Shown here: one piece after another, positions 54,373-63,494 of the stretch
Position numbering within the stretch: the stretch's first letter is position 1
How the letters are laid out: each line of letters starts with the position of its first letter
Assembly (NCBI GenBank): GCA_903826405.1
Contig: CAIKEH010000046.1
Coordinates: 1 to 64,000, forward strand
DNA length: 64,000 nucleotides
DNA from: an uncultured bacterium
GTDB lineage: Bacteria; Bacteroidota; Bacteroidia; Chitinophagales; Chitinophagaceae
Direction of reading: 5' to 3'
The notes under the pieces: model-generated
The model's input: the letters and a program-made list of their open reading frames with translations, nothing else
Told to the model about the DNA's origin: nothing
Databases searched by the model: none
Translations under genes and position numbers: made by a program

Positions 54373-55214
54373 GGTTTGTATTTGACGGTGTTCCTGAGTT
54401 TGCCGATATGTTCGATGGTGATCTCCACCACATCTCCCTCATCCAAGGTAAAATGATCGGGAGGTACGATACCTGTTCCGGTCATGAGGAATACGCCATG
54501 GGGAAAGCTGCACTCCCGGAATAGGAAACCTGCCAGTTCAGTATGTTGACGCTTCATCTGGTCGATGCTGATACTGTTCGAAAAAACTTCATTCCCATGG
54601 CGGGAAATGCGGATCGAAATAAGGGCATGGGGGTCGATACCTTCGGAGCTGACGTACAGGCAGGGGCCCAATGACGCGCTTTTATCATAACTCTTTGCCT
54701 GTGGAAGATAAAGCGGATTCTCCCCTTCAATGCTTCGCGAACTCATGTCGTTTCCGATGGTATAACCTTCGATGCTGCCTTCGCTGCACATGAATAGCGT
54801 CAATTCCGGTTCAGGGACATTCCAGTTCGAATCTCGCCTGATGCGAACCTCGCCACCATGTCCCGAACAACGATAAGGAACAGCCTTGAAAAAGAGTTCT
54901 GGCCTTTCAGCATGATAAACCTTGTCATAAAAACTCCCTCCTCCTGCGTCCTTGGATTCTTCCATTCTGGCCTCACGACTGCGGAAATAGGTAACTCCCG
55001 CTGCCCAGATTTCCTGACCAGATGCCGGGGCATCCAGATCCTCTGTTTCCGTGAACGGCGATTCAATCAATTTGATTGACTCGGTTAGTTCAGATCTGAT
55101 TGCAGCATGAAGGCCCTTGCGGTTTATCCATCTGTCCCAATCTTCAGGTACAACCCGATACCAATCATTTCCATCTTCAATATATGCTTCCCTTCCTTTG
55201 CGATAAATTTTCAT
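54369..55214 (-). CDS. FAH-family enzyme, 2-keto-3-deoxy-sugar-acid dehydratase-like
   Basis: 281 residues. The fumarylacetoacetase-like C-domain is clear: [10 protein letters not shown] near 107-116, [11 protein letters not shown] near 136 (metal-binding Glu pair) and [28 protein letters not shown] near 155. This last pattern is the one seen in 2-dehydro-3-deoxy-D-arabinonate dehydratases, which give alpha-ketoglutarate semialdehyde, rather than in acylpyruvate hydrolases. D-arabinose shares its C2-C4 configuration with L-fucose, so a role on the C5 or C6 2-keto-3-deoxy acid is plausible. First gene of the minus-strand operon and divergent from the UxaA-family gene. Confidence 0.8.
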   Translation of the reverse strand: MKIYRKGREAYIEDGNDWYRVVPEDWDRWINRKGLHAAIRSELTESIKLIESPFTETEDLDAPASGQEIWAAGVTYFRSREARMEESKDAGGGSFYDKVYHAERPELFFKAVPYRCSGHGGEVRIRRDSNWNVPEPELTLFMCSEGSIEGYTIGNDMSSRSIEGENPLYLPQAKSYDKSASLGPCLYVSSEGIDPHALISIRISRHGNEVFSNSISIDQMKRQHTELAGFLFRECSFPHGVFLMTGTGIVPPDHFTLDEGDVVEITIEHIGKLRNTVKYKP

Positions 55215-55326
55215 GCACCCAGAATTTAGTGTTCTTATTAAAGATACTGTCCATTACCTTAGCATCCGCCAAACCCATTATCTTTCCTTTACGGATCCAT
55301 GCCCATAAACCCAAAATCGAAGCTTC

Positions 55327-56964
55327 ATGCTCCCTTTCCTGCAGATCAATCCAGAAGACAATGTGCTCGTTGCGATTTCGGACCTTTCAAAAGGATCAAT
55401 CCTATCCATACAGGGTATCGAGGTCACCCTTCAGGAAGCCTGCCCTGCGAAGCATAAATTTCTGATCTCCCCATTGAAAAAAGATGAGGCGGTGATCATG
55501 TATGGTGTGACGGTTGGCCGTGTCCTGGAGGATCTTCCAGCCGGCGGCGTCATCACCACTGCGAACACCCGTCATGATGCGTCTCCTTATCAGGTCAGGC
55601 CTTCCCATTATACCTGGGCGGCGCCGGATGTTTCCCCCTGGAAAGACAGAACCTTCATGGGCTACCATCGCTCTGATGGGCAGGTGGGCACCCGAAATTT
55701 CTGGCTCGTCGTACCGCTGGTATTTTGTGAGAACCGGAACGTTGACTATATCCGGAATGCTTTCCTGAAAAAACTCGGTTATGCGGTACCCGACGCCTAT
55801 GAAGATCTTGTGGGTCAATTGATGAGCCAATACAAAGAGGGTAATCTGGCATCTTTCCACCCATCCGGACATACTACGCCCATTTCATCGAACCGACTTT
55901 TCCCCCAAGTGGATGGGATCAAATTCCTTAATCATGAAGGTGGATGCGGCGGAACCAGGGAGGATACCAACACCCTTTGCCAATTGATCGCCGGGTACCT
56001 GAACAATCCCAATGTGGCCGGCGCCACTATTCTATCATTAGGCTGCCAGCATATTCAGATCGAAATTCTACAATCAGAGATCAAAAGAAAGAATCCATCT
56101 TTCGACAAACCGGTTTTATACTATGAACAGCAAAAATACCATAGCGAGCCCCAACTGCTGACGGATGCCATCGTGGACACTTTCAAACAACTTGTCAAAG
56201 CAAATGAAGCACGAAGGGCACCGGCGCCATTGAATAAATTATCAGTTGGACTCAAATGCGGCGGTTCAGATGGATTTTCCGGCATAACCGCCAATCCCGC
56301 CATGGGACATCTTTCCGACATACTGACCACATTGGGTGCTCGGACCATTCTTGCCGAGTTCCCTGAATTGTGCGGTGTAGAACAGGAACTTTTGGACCGC
56401 TGTGTGGATACGGCCAAGGCTACAAAATTCGCAGCATTGATGAGTGGATATCAGCAACGTGCCGAAGCCATTGGGAGTGGATTTGACATGAATCCTTCAC
56501 CCGGAAATATCCGCGATGGATTGATCACCGACGCCATCAAATCAGCAGGAGCGGCCAAGAAAGGGGGAACAGCGCCTGTCTCTGATGTACTGGACTATGC
56601 AGAATACCCTGATCGATCTGGACTTCATCTTCTTTGCACACCCGGGAACGATGTTGAAGCCACCACTGGAATGGCTGGAAGTGGGGCTACGCTGATCATT
56701 TTTTCCACTGGATTGGGTACGCCGACCGGCAATCCCGTTGCCCCGGTCATCAAAACGGCAACCAATTCCATCCTCGCGAAAAGAATGAGTGACATTATCG
56801 ATTATGACCATGGCGACATCATTACGGAAGGAAAGGGTATCGATGAATCTGGTGAAGGGCTTCTGGAAGAATTAATTAGAATCGCCAGCGGGGAAAAACT
56901 GACAGCTGCTGAAAAGCTTCAGCAGGACGACTTCATTCCCTGGAAAAGAGGAGTCAGTCTTTGA
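55327..56964 (+). CDS. UxaA-family sugar-acid dehydratase, candidate L-fuconate dehydratase
   Basis: 545 residues. An N-terminal SAF domain (about 1-95) precedes the UxaA/GarD catalytic region with GYHRSDGQVGTRNFWLVVP near 114, HEGGCGGTREDTNTL near 202, LKCGGSDGFSGITANPAMG near 310 and CTPGNDVEATTGMAGSG near 435. Relatives dehydrate altronate, galactarate or related acids using a metal. Here it begins a plus-strand operon whose other genes fit the oxidative L-fucose pathway, and no enolase-superfamily fuconate dehydratase is seen. The assignment to L-fuconate is by context; a hexuronate role remains possible. A TATCTTTC box lies at 55279-55286. Confidence 0.85.
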   Translation: MLPFLQINPEDNVLVAISDLSKGSILSIQGIEVTLQEACPAKHKFLISPLKKDEAVIMYGVTVGRVLEDLPAGGVITTANTRHDASPYQVRPSHYTWAAPDVSPWKDRTFMGYHRSDGQVGTRNFWLVVPLVFCENRNVDYIRNAFLKKLGYAVPDAYEDLVGQLMSQYKEGNLASFHPSGHTTPISSNRLFPQVDGIKFLNHEGGCGGTREDTNTLCQLIAGYLNNPNVAGATILSLGCQHIQIEILQSEIKRKNPSFDKPVLYYEQQKYHSEPQLLTDAIVDTFKQLVKANEARRAPAPLNKLSVGLKCGGSDGFSGITANPAMGHLSDILTTLGARTILAEFPELCGVEQELLDRCVDTAKATKFAALMSGYQQRAEAIGSGFDMNPSPGNIRDGLITDAIKSAGAAKKGGTAPVSDVLDYAEYPDRSGLHLLCTPGNDVEATTGMAGSGATLIIFSTGLGTPTGNPVAPVIKTATNSILAKRMSDIIDYDHGDIITEGKGIDESGEGLLEELIRIASGEKLTAAEKLQQDDFIPWKRGVSL

Positions 56965-56988
56965 TGGAAAATTGAAAAAAAACAATAC

Positions 56989-57762
56989 ATGTTCTCACTT
57001 AAAGGCAAGACGGCGATCATCACGGGTGGAGCAAGCGGTATAGGCCTCGCCATTTCCCGCATTTTCGCAAAGCAGGGAGCTGAGGTTCATATTTTCGAGA
57101 TCAATATGGAACTCGCAAATAAAGAAGCAGACCTGATCAATAATGAAGGTGGTAGGGCTTTCGCACATCAGGTGGATATAACCCATGTTTCACAGGTTGA
57201 TGATGTGATAGCCTCGATCGCTGCATCCGGTAATCTGGACATCCTCATCAATAATGCTGGCATCGCCCATGTGGGTAATGCAGAGACGACTTCACCGGAA
57301 GACATGGATCGAATCCTGAATGTGAATGTAAAAGGAACCTTTAATTGCATACACTCCGTACTGCCATTCATGAAAGAGAAAAAACAAGGCGTTATCCTCA
57401 ATATGGCGTCAGTAGCTGCTACCACAGGGATCCCGGACCGATTTGCTTACAGCACCAGCAAGGGAGCGATCGTGGCCATGACCCTCAGTGTGGCCAAGGA
57501 TTACCTCACCCATGGCATTCGATGCAACTGCATATCTCCAGCCCGGGTCCATACACCATTCGTGGATGGTTTCCTGAAAAAGAATTATGCCGGCCATGAA
57601 GAGGAAATGTTCGCCAAACTGGCCGCTACACAGCCCATTGGCAGGATGGCAAAGCCAGATGAGATCGGAGCACTGGCTTTGTACCTATGCAGTGATGAGG
57701 CATCTTTCATAACCGGCTCTGACTACCCCATCGATGGTGGTTTCCAGAGATTGAACAATTGA
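56989..57762 (+). CDS. SDR dehydrogenase, candidate 2-keto-3-deoxy-L-fuconate dehydrogenase
   Basis: 257 residues, classical short-chain dehydrogenase. Coenzyme motif TGGASGIG (12-19), NNAG (88-91) and the catalytic Ser141, Tyr154 and Lys158 (YSTSK) are present. The C-terminal SPARVHTPFVDGFLKK...GSDYPIDGG resembles enzymes that oxidise the C4 hydroxyl of 2-keto-3-deoxy-L-fuconate. It follows the UxaA-family gene by 24 bases and precedes the FAH hydrolase gene by 11 bases. Confidence in the SDR call is high, in the substrate moderate. Confidence 0.85.
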   Translation: MFSLKGKTAIITGGASGIGLAISRIFAKQGAEVHIFEINMELANKEADLINNEGGRAFAHQVDITHVSQVDDVIASIAASGNLDILINNAGIAHVGNAETTSPEDMDRILNVNVKGTFNCIHSVLPFMKEKKQGVILNMASVAATTGIPDRFAYSTSKGAIVAMTLSVAKDYLTHGIRCNCISPARVHTPFVDGFLKKNYAGHEEEMFAKLAATQPIGRMAKPDEIGALALYLCSDEASFITGSDYPIDGGFQRLNN

Positions 57763-57773
57763 ACAAACAACAT

Positions 57774-58637
57774 ATGAAACTATTTCGTTACGGTGCACCC
57801 GGAAAAGAAAAACCCGCAGTATCGCTTCCCGATGGAAGAGCCATTGATGTTTCCGCTGAAGTTCAAGATTTCAACGAGGCCTTTTTTTCTGGCGATGGTA
57901 TCGACCGTTTGTCCCGATGGCTGGATGCCCATGCCGAGGCCGCACCCGAAGTGCCTGCAGACTCCAGGCTAGGCCCTTGCATCGCCCGTCCGTCAAAAAT
58001 CATCTGCATCGGCCTGAATTATGCTAAACATGCCGCTGAAAGCAAGATGGATCCGCCCAAGGAACCGGTCCTTTTTTTCAAGTCCACCACCGCACTTGTG
58101 GGGCCCAATGACGACCTGATGATTCCCAAAGGTTCAGAAAAAACGGATTGGGAAGTCGAACTGGCCGTGGTGATCGGGAAGAAGGCTTCCTATATAAAAG
58201 AAGAAGACGCCAACTCTCATATCGCTGGATACTGTGTCCATAACGATTACAGTGAACGAGCCTGGCAATTGGAAAGAGGTGGTCAATGGGTAAAAGGAAA
58301 GAGTGCAGACACTTACGCACCGCTTGGCCCCTGGCTGGTAACACCAGATGAAGCCGGAAACACAGCCGACCTTCGACTTTGGCTGACCCTAAATGGACAA
58401 ACCATGCAGGATTCCAGGACATCCGATCTCATTTTCGGCATACCGCATATCGTGAGTTACCTCTCCCAATTCATGACCCTGCTGCCCGGCGACGTCATTT
58501 CCACCGGTACTCCTCAAGGAGTAGGTATGGGGCAAAAACCCCAACGTTATCTCCGTCCGGGTGATGTGGTCAGACTGGGTATAGAAGGTCTTGGAGAACA
58601 AATGCAAACAGCAAAAGCCTACCACCCTGCCTCATGA
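57774..58637 (+). CDS. FAH-family hydrolase, candidate 2,4-diketo-3-deoxy-L-fuconate hydrolase
   Basis: 287 residues from the ATG at 57774; a TTG upstream at 57759 in the same frame overlaps the SDR stop. The FAH domain carries LNYAKHAAES near 82, the Mg-binding Glu of DWEVELAVVIG near 128 and GYCVHNDYSERAWQ near 150, with STGTPQGVGMG near 248, the pattern of acylpyruvase-type members. In the oxidative fucose pathway this step yields pyruvate and L-lactate. The stop overlaps the next ATG by four bases. Confidence 0.86.
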   Translation: MKLFRYGAPGKEKPAVSLPDGRAIDVSAEVQDFNEAFFSGDGIDRLSRWLDAHAEAAPEVPADSRLGPCIARPSKIICIGLNYAKHAAESKMDPPKEPVLFFKSTTALVGPNDDLMIPKGSEKTDWEVELAVVIGKKASYIKEEDANSHIAGYCVHNDYSERAWQLERGGQWVKGKSADTYAPLGPWLVTPDEAGNTADLRLWLTLNGQTMQDSRTSDLIFGIPHIVSYLSQFMTLLPGDVISTGTPQGVGMGQKPQRYLRPGDVVRLGIEGLGEQMQTAKAYHPAS

Positions 58638-59464
58638 TCATTGACGCCCATCATCATTTCTGGAAGTATGATCCGGTCACTTATGCCTGGATAGACGATC
58701 GTATGCAGGCAATCGCCAGAGACTTTAACCCTCATGACCTAGAACCAGTCCTGGAAAAGAATCAGGTGGATGGAGCCATCACCGTTCAGGTTGAAGAAAC
58801 CCTTGTAGAAACCAAGATCCTTATTGAAATAGCGGAAGGAATGGAACAGATCAAGGCCGTGGTAGGTTGGGTCGACCTCAAAGACCCAAAGGTGGAAAAT
58901 GATTTGATCAGTTTTAAGACAGCCCACAAATTGAAAGGCTTCCGGGCCATCATGCAAGGTTCCCCTGATGAACAATACCTCAAAAACAAAGGGTTCATTT
59001 CTGGTGTAAAAAAATTAAAAGATCACGACTTCACATACGACATCCTCATCTATCACGACCAGATCCCTTCGACACTCCGGTTTTTGGAACAATGCCCAGA
59101 TCAACCTTTCATCCTCGATCATATAGCCAAACCCGATATCCGAAATGGGGAGATCCGAAAATGGAAAGAGAACATGAAACAACTCTCTTCCTTCCCCGAT
59201 CTGTACTGTAAGTTGAGCGGCATCATCACAGAAGCTAAATGGGATGGATGGCGGTATGAGGATCTTTCTCCTTATCTTGATGTTGCGGGTGAATATTTCG
59301 GGACGGACAGACTCTGCTATGGCTCAGATTGGCCGGTTTGCCTGCTGGCAGGCCAATACGAAGAAGTGCTAGGTGTCGTGCAACGTTTCCTGCAACAGGT
59401 GACTCCCGTTGAACAGGAAAAGGTTCTTTCCGGGAATGCCATGAAATTTTATAAACTAGCATGA
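58634..59464 (+). CDS. amidohydrolase-family lactonase, candidate L-fuconolactonase
   Basis: 276 residues. The TIM-barrel amidohydrolase of the COG3618 type begins DAHHHFW (His6 and His8 bind metal); further motifs are FILDHIAKP near 157 (His) and CYGSDWPVCLL near 232 (Asp). These enzymes open sugar lactones. Between L-fucose dehydrogenase and the dehydratase, an L-fucono-lactone is the expected substrate. It overlaps the FAH gene by four bases and is one base from the next SDR gene. Confidence 0.86.
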   Translation: MIIDAHHHFWKYDPVTYAWIDDRMQAIARDFNPHDLEPVLEKNQVDGAITVQVEETLVETKILIEIAEGMEQIKAVVGWVDLKDPKVENDLISFKTAHKLKGFRAIMQGSPDEQYLKNKGFISGVKKLKDHDFTYDILIYHDQIPSTLRFLEQCPDQPFILDHIAKPDIRNGEIRKWKENMKQLSSFPDLYCKLSGIITEAKWDGWRYEDLSPYLDVAGEYFGTDRLCYGSDWPVCLLAGQYEEVLGVVQRFLQQVTPVEQEKVLSGNAMKFYKLA

Positions 59465-59465
59465 T

Positions 59466-60236
59466 ATGGAACTCAATCTCAAGGATAAAGTGATCATTGT
59501 AACAGGTGGAGCAAAAGGGATAGGTGAAGGTATAGTCAAAATGCTGGTGGAAGAAGGCGCCATCCCCGTGATCGTGGGTCGCAATCAAGAGGACAATGAA
59601 AAGACGCTGGCCGCCATCAAAGGAAAAGGACTCGCTGTTACGGCCGAACTCACCGACCCAGAACAAAGCAAGGTGGCCGTTGATGCCACCATCAAAGCAT
59701 ACGGGAGGATCGAAGGGCTGGTCAACAATGCTGGCATTAATGACGGAATCAACCTGGAACACGGCAATTACGAACTATTCATGCGATCACTACACAGGAA
59801 TCTGGTACATTATTACATGATGGCTCACCATGCACTGCCTGAGTTGATTCGATCAAAAGGCTCCATCGTGAACATCAGTTCGAAAACAGGAGAAACCGGA
59901 CAAGGGGGAACTTCAGCTTATGCTGCAGCCAATGGTGGAAGGAATGGCTTGACCAGGGAGTGGGCGGTCGAACTATTGAAATATGGCATCAGGGTCAATG
60001 CTGTCGTGGTCGCGGAAAGTTACACGCCACTTTACGAGAAATGGATAAAAACGGTTGCGGACCCTGAAGGGACGCTCAAGAAGATAACGGAACGCATCCC
60101 CCTTGGTCAAAGAATGACCACAACCGAGGAATTGGCCGCTATGGTCGTATTCCTGCTTTCGGAAAGATCAAGTCATACCACAGGACAGTTGATTCATGTG
60201 GACGGAGGCTATGTCCATTTGGACAGAGCGATCTGA
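59466..60236 (+). CDS. SDR protein, candidate L-fucose dehydrogenase with YxxxN
   Basis: 256 residues, SDR fold: TGGAKGIG (13-20), NNAG (87-90), and an active-site segment Y152-A-A-A-N156. The Lys normally four residues after the catalytic Tyr is Asn156 (codon at 59931-59933). The flanking GQGGTSAYAA...GLTREWAVELLKYGIRVNAV still looks like a conserved L-fucose dehydrogenase-like group, so this may be a subfamily trait and not decay. It would oxidise L-fucose (or D-arabinose) to the lactone. It is followed by an 85-base gap and fucP. Confidence 0.8.
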   Translation: MELNLKDKVIIVTGGAKGIGEGIVKMLVEEGAIPVIVGRNQEDNEKTLAAIKGKGLAVTAELTDPEQSKVAVDATIKAYGRIEGLVNNAGINDGINLEHGNYELFMRSLHRNLVHYYMMAHHALPELIRSKGSIVNISSKTGETGQGGTSAYAAANGGRNGLTREWAVELLKYGIRVNAVVVAESYTPLYEKWIKTVADPEGTLKKITERIPLGQRMTTTEELAAMVVFLLSERSSHTTGQLIHVDGGYVHLDRAI

Positions 60237-60321
60237 TGTAGTGGGTACAGGACAACGATCAACCATTCTGCAAAGCATCATATAGTATTCAATTGTCATT
60301 ACGCCATAAATCAAAGACCGC

Positions 60322-61521
60322 ATGAAATCGAAGAACCCTTACCTGATTCCTCTGATCCTCGTGACCAGCCTGTTTCTGCTCTGGGGACTAGCCTATGGCT
60401 TACTGGATGTACTCAATAAGCATTTTCAGGAAACGCTGAACATCACCCGCCAAAGATCCACACTTTTACAGGCGGCTTATTTCGGGGCCTATTTTCTGGC
60501 AGCCATTCCTGCAGGGGTCTTCATGAACAAATACGGTTATAAGAAAGGCATCATTTTAGGGTTGATGCTCTATGCCGCTGGAGCATTGCTCTTTTATCCG
60601 TCTGCACAATATGCAAGCTACCCATTCTTCCTTTCGGCACTCTTCATCCTGGCCTGTGGCCTCACCTTCCTCGAAACCGCTGCCAATCCGTACATCACCG
60701 TTCTAGGCGAGCCAGAGACTTCTGAATTCAGGCTCAACCTGTCGCAAAGTTTCAACGGGGTAGGTTCTTTCATCGGTCCGATCCTGGGTGGATACTTGTT
60801 TTTCGGGGCGGACTCCAATAATCTCGAATCTGTGAAATCCGTTTACATAGTCATTGCGATCATTGTGCTGATCGTGGCATTACTTTTCTTCCGCACTCCC
60901 ATGCCCGAAGTCAAGGAAGAGACGCTCGTAGTCGATCAATCCGTCCACAGTGGCAAGACACTCTTCCAACACAGACATTTTGTTTGGTCGATCGTGACGC
61001 AGTTTTTCTATGTGGCAGCGCAAGTGGGCATAGCGGCCTTGTTCATCAATTACTGTACGGAGAAGAAGAGCCTGGGCATCAGCAATGAAAAAGCTGCATA
61101 CCTGCTTTCTGGAAGCCTGTTGCTGTTCACTATCGGTAGATTCTCTGGTACTGCGATCATGAAATTTATCTCCCCGAACCGTCTACTTGGCATATATGCA
61201 CTGATAAACTCCCTGCTTTGTATCGTAGTTGTTGCAGTTCCAGGAATGATCTCGATATATGCGCTCATGGCCATTTTCTTTTTCGAGTCCATCATGTTCC
61301 CGACCATTTTCGCACTGGGAGTCAAAAATCTGGGAGGCATGACCAAAAGAGGAGCCTCTTTCATCATCATGTCCATCGTAGGAGGAGCTTTGATGCCTGT
61401 TTTGATGGGTGGATTGGCCGATGCCTATTCCACGACCACGGCCTACATCGTGCCCCTTTTCTGCTTCCTCATCGTGGCATATTTCGGGTTTTCAGGATAC
61501 AGGATAAAATCCCATTCATGA
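60322..61521 (+). CDS. fucP: L-fucose:H+ symporter
   Basis: 399 residues, 12 membrane helices, MFS of the FucP family. The N-terminal helix (LIPLILVTSLFLLWGLAYGLLDVLNKHFQ) carries the Asn/Asp-rich pattern of FucP, and FLETAANPYITVLGEPE near 115 with Glu and Asn matches the sugar site. It imports L-fucose across the inner membrane. Its TGA stop overlaps the mutarotase ATG (ATGA). Confidence 0.92.
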   Translation: MKSKNPYLIPLILVTSLFLLWGLAYGLLDVLNKHFQETLNITRQRSTLLQAAYFGAYFLAAIPAGVFMNKYGYKKGIILGLMLYAAGALLFYPSAQYASYPFFLSALFILACGLTFLETAANPYITVLGEPETSEFRLNLSQSFNGVGSFIGPILGGYLFFGADSNNLESVKSVYIVIAIIVLIVALLFFRTPMPEVKEETLVVDQSVHSGKTLFQHRHFVWSIVTQFFYVAAQVGIAALFINYCTEKKSLGISNEKAAYLLSGSLLLFTIGRFSGTAIMKFISPNRLLGIYALINSLLCIVVVAVPGMISIYALMAIFFFESIMFPTIFALGVKNLGGMTKRGASFIIMSIVGGALMPVLMGGLADAYSTTTAYIVPLFCFLIVAYFGFSGYRIKSHS

Positions 61522-61847
61522 AGCAATACTGCCTTGCTGTCGACCTTAAGGACGACGCCAGACTGATCGAAGAATATGAAGGTTATCATCGGGTGATCAG
61601 GCCTGAGATACATGCAAGCATTACGGGCAGCGGAATAACCAGAATGGATATTTTCAGGACGGGGAACCGCCTGTTCATGATCATGGAAACGACGGATGAA
61701 TTCTCATTCGAAGAAAAGGAAGCGGCAGATAAATCAGATCCCAAAGTTCAGGAATGGGAAAACCTGATGTGGGGCTATCAACAACCCCTGCCCTGGGCCA
61801 ATCCCGGGGAGAAGTGGGTCTTGATGAAGCAAATATTCAAATTATGA
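61518..61847 (+). CDS. RhaM-family mutarotase, likely L-fucose mutarotase
   Basis: 109 residues, the size of L-rhamnose mutarotase-type proteins. The motifs YCLAVDLKDDARLIEEYEGYHR (with conserved Tyr/His), RMDIFRTGNRLFMIMET and the C-terminal Trp-rich WGYQQPLPWANPGEKWVLM are typical. It interconverts anomers of the sugar; with fucP directly upstream, L-fucose is the probable substrate. The start at 61518 gives coupling to fucP. Last gene of the plus-strand operon. Confidence 0.9.
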   Translation: MKQYCLAVDLKDDARLIEEYEGYHRVIRPEIHASITGSGITRMDIFRTGNRLFMIMETTDEFSFEEKEAADKSDPKVQEWENLMWGYQQPLPWANPGEKWVLMKQIFKL

Positions 61848-61941
61848 ATATCAAGATGATGTTATCTGGATTCGCATCAATCAAATTGAGTAAACCTTGG
61901 GCACTGGGAATACAGCTATAATTTAATCAACTACTGAATGC

Positions 61942-63261
61942 TTATAACCCGCCTTTCCCTCGATATAGACTGACCGGCCCGTCGAGTTCCAGTTTCAATA
62001 CCGTCATGTATTTGTCCTGTGCAGCGGCTGGAACATCAATGTACAAAAGTCCGGGTACGGCACTCCAGGAGATCTTGCCTACAACTTTGATGGATGGTTT
62101 GAATGAGCTGCCCAATATGCCGATCTGATTGACTTTGTTTTTCAATCCCTTGACCACCACTGTGGAAGGATTACCAGATAGAAAAAGATACAAGGTGGAC
62201 GAATCCTTGCTCAATGTCGTTGGGCCATAAAAATGGCCAGGTGGTATGCCACCCAATGTGCCAAAAACGGCTTCTCCGTTCCGTTTGTTCCATCCACCAA
62301 GCTCTTCAAGGATATTGACCTGTTGCCAGGGAATAGATCCATCTTCACGCGGTCCTATATCCAGCAACAGATTGCCTCCATTGGATACGACATCGGCAAA
62401 AATGGTGATGACCTCATAAGGGGTTTTATAGAGTGTATCCGAGGGGTGATAACCCCAACTGTTGTTCATGGACATGCAAAGCTCCCACCAATTATATATG
62501 GGTCTACTAACCGGGAAATTCTGTTCTGGTGTGTCATAATCACCATATCCCAACAAACGACCATTGATGATGGCTGCAGGATTGCTGATGAGTATATCAC
62601 GTCTAACTTTCTCCACCTCCCATTCCTCGGCACTATGCTCCCAATCCCCATCAAACCACCAGAGGTCAGGATCGACCAATTTGGAAAGTTCTGCGATCTG
62701 ACCTTGATAGAATGTCCTGAATTTAAGCCATCGAACCGGGTCATCAGCCGAGCGGTATCTCGAGGAGTCGTTCAGGAAACCTGGATAATCGGGATGGCTC
62801 CAATCGATCATGGAGAAATACACTCCAGCCTTGATACCCCTTTTACGTATTGCAGCATAAAATGGAGTGAGCAGATCACGTTTAGCGGGGGTGTTTTCTA
62901 CAGTATTAAAATGTTTCATTCGGGTTCCCCATAAAGCCATGCCTTCATGATGCTTGGAAGTGAGCACAGCATACCTTGCACCGCTTTCTTTGATCAGATC
63001 GGCCCATTTTTCCGGGTCCCAGGCAGAAGCGGTGAATCCCTTCATCTGTGCCATGTACTCCGAATAAGGCATCTTCTTGCTGTAGAATGTCCAACTGTCA
63101 TCAACTCCCCTTACGGAAAAAAGCCCCCAATGGATGAAAATCCCCAATTTAGCATCTGCGAACCACTGCATCTTGCCACGAATGAAATCTGGATCGACCT
63201 TTTGCTGGGACTGAGCCACATTGGATATCAGGAGGACTGATATTAAAAGAAATCTGATCAT
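61942..63261 (-). CDS. exported alpha-L-fucosidase, GH29
   Basis: 439 residues with a signal peptide (LLISVLLISNVAQSQQ). GH29 motifs: FADAKLGIFIHWGLFSV (34-50), TSKHHEGMALW (101-111) and DLWWFDGDWEH (199-209), where Asp204 is the probable nucleophile. The pattern fits the broader-specificity GH29-A group, unlike the GH29-B-like enzyme at 51654. It ends convergently with the mutarotase gene. The C-terminal 100 residues form a small beta domain. Confidence 0.92.
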   Translation of the reverse strand: MIRFLLISVLLISNVAQSQQKVDPDFIRGKMQWFADAKLGIFIHWGLFSVRGVDDSWTFYSKKMPYSEYMAQMKGFTASAWDPEKWADLIKESGARYAVLTSKHHEGMALWGTRMKHFNTVENTPAKRDLLTPFYAAIRKRGIKAGVYFSMIDWSHPDYPGFLNDSSRYRSADDPVRWLKFRTFYQGQIAELSKLVDPDLWWFDGDWEHSAEEWEVEKVRRDILISNPAAIINGRLLGYGDYDTPEQNFPVSRPIYNWWELCMSMNNSWGYHPSDTLYKTPYEVITIFADVVSNGGNLLLDIGPREDGSIPWQQVNILEELGGWNKRNGEAVFGTLGGIPPGHFYGPTTLSKDSSTLYLFLSGNPSTVVVKGLKNKVNQIGILGSSFKPSIKVVGKISWSAVPGLLYIDVPAAAQDKYMTVLKLELDGPVSLYRGKGGL

Positions 63262-63494
63262 ACATACAAAATACAGAATTCAAATTAATGCTGCAGGATG
63301 AACCTTTAAGATTTACACACTACAATTTTAAACTTCACGCCTAATGACTGATAATATGAAAGTGTTCAAAAAATATGTTTACTTGTGCAGAAACAAATTT
63401 GAATTTCCAAAATGAGCAACTACTTTATGGTAAAAGGAATTTTATTAAAGATGTCCAGCATATATATGATCGAGTAATCTTTATCTGACGTCAT
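63262..63494. other. intergenic stretch
   Basis: 233 AT-rich bases between the GH29 gene start and the end of the GH95 gene, both on the minus strand. The GH29 promoter should lie here; a TATTTTG near 63267-63273 with TTTG at 63281-63284 is too closely spaced to be convincing. Nothing else is seen. Confidence 0.4.
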
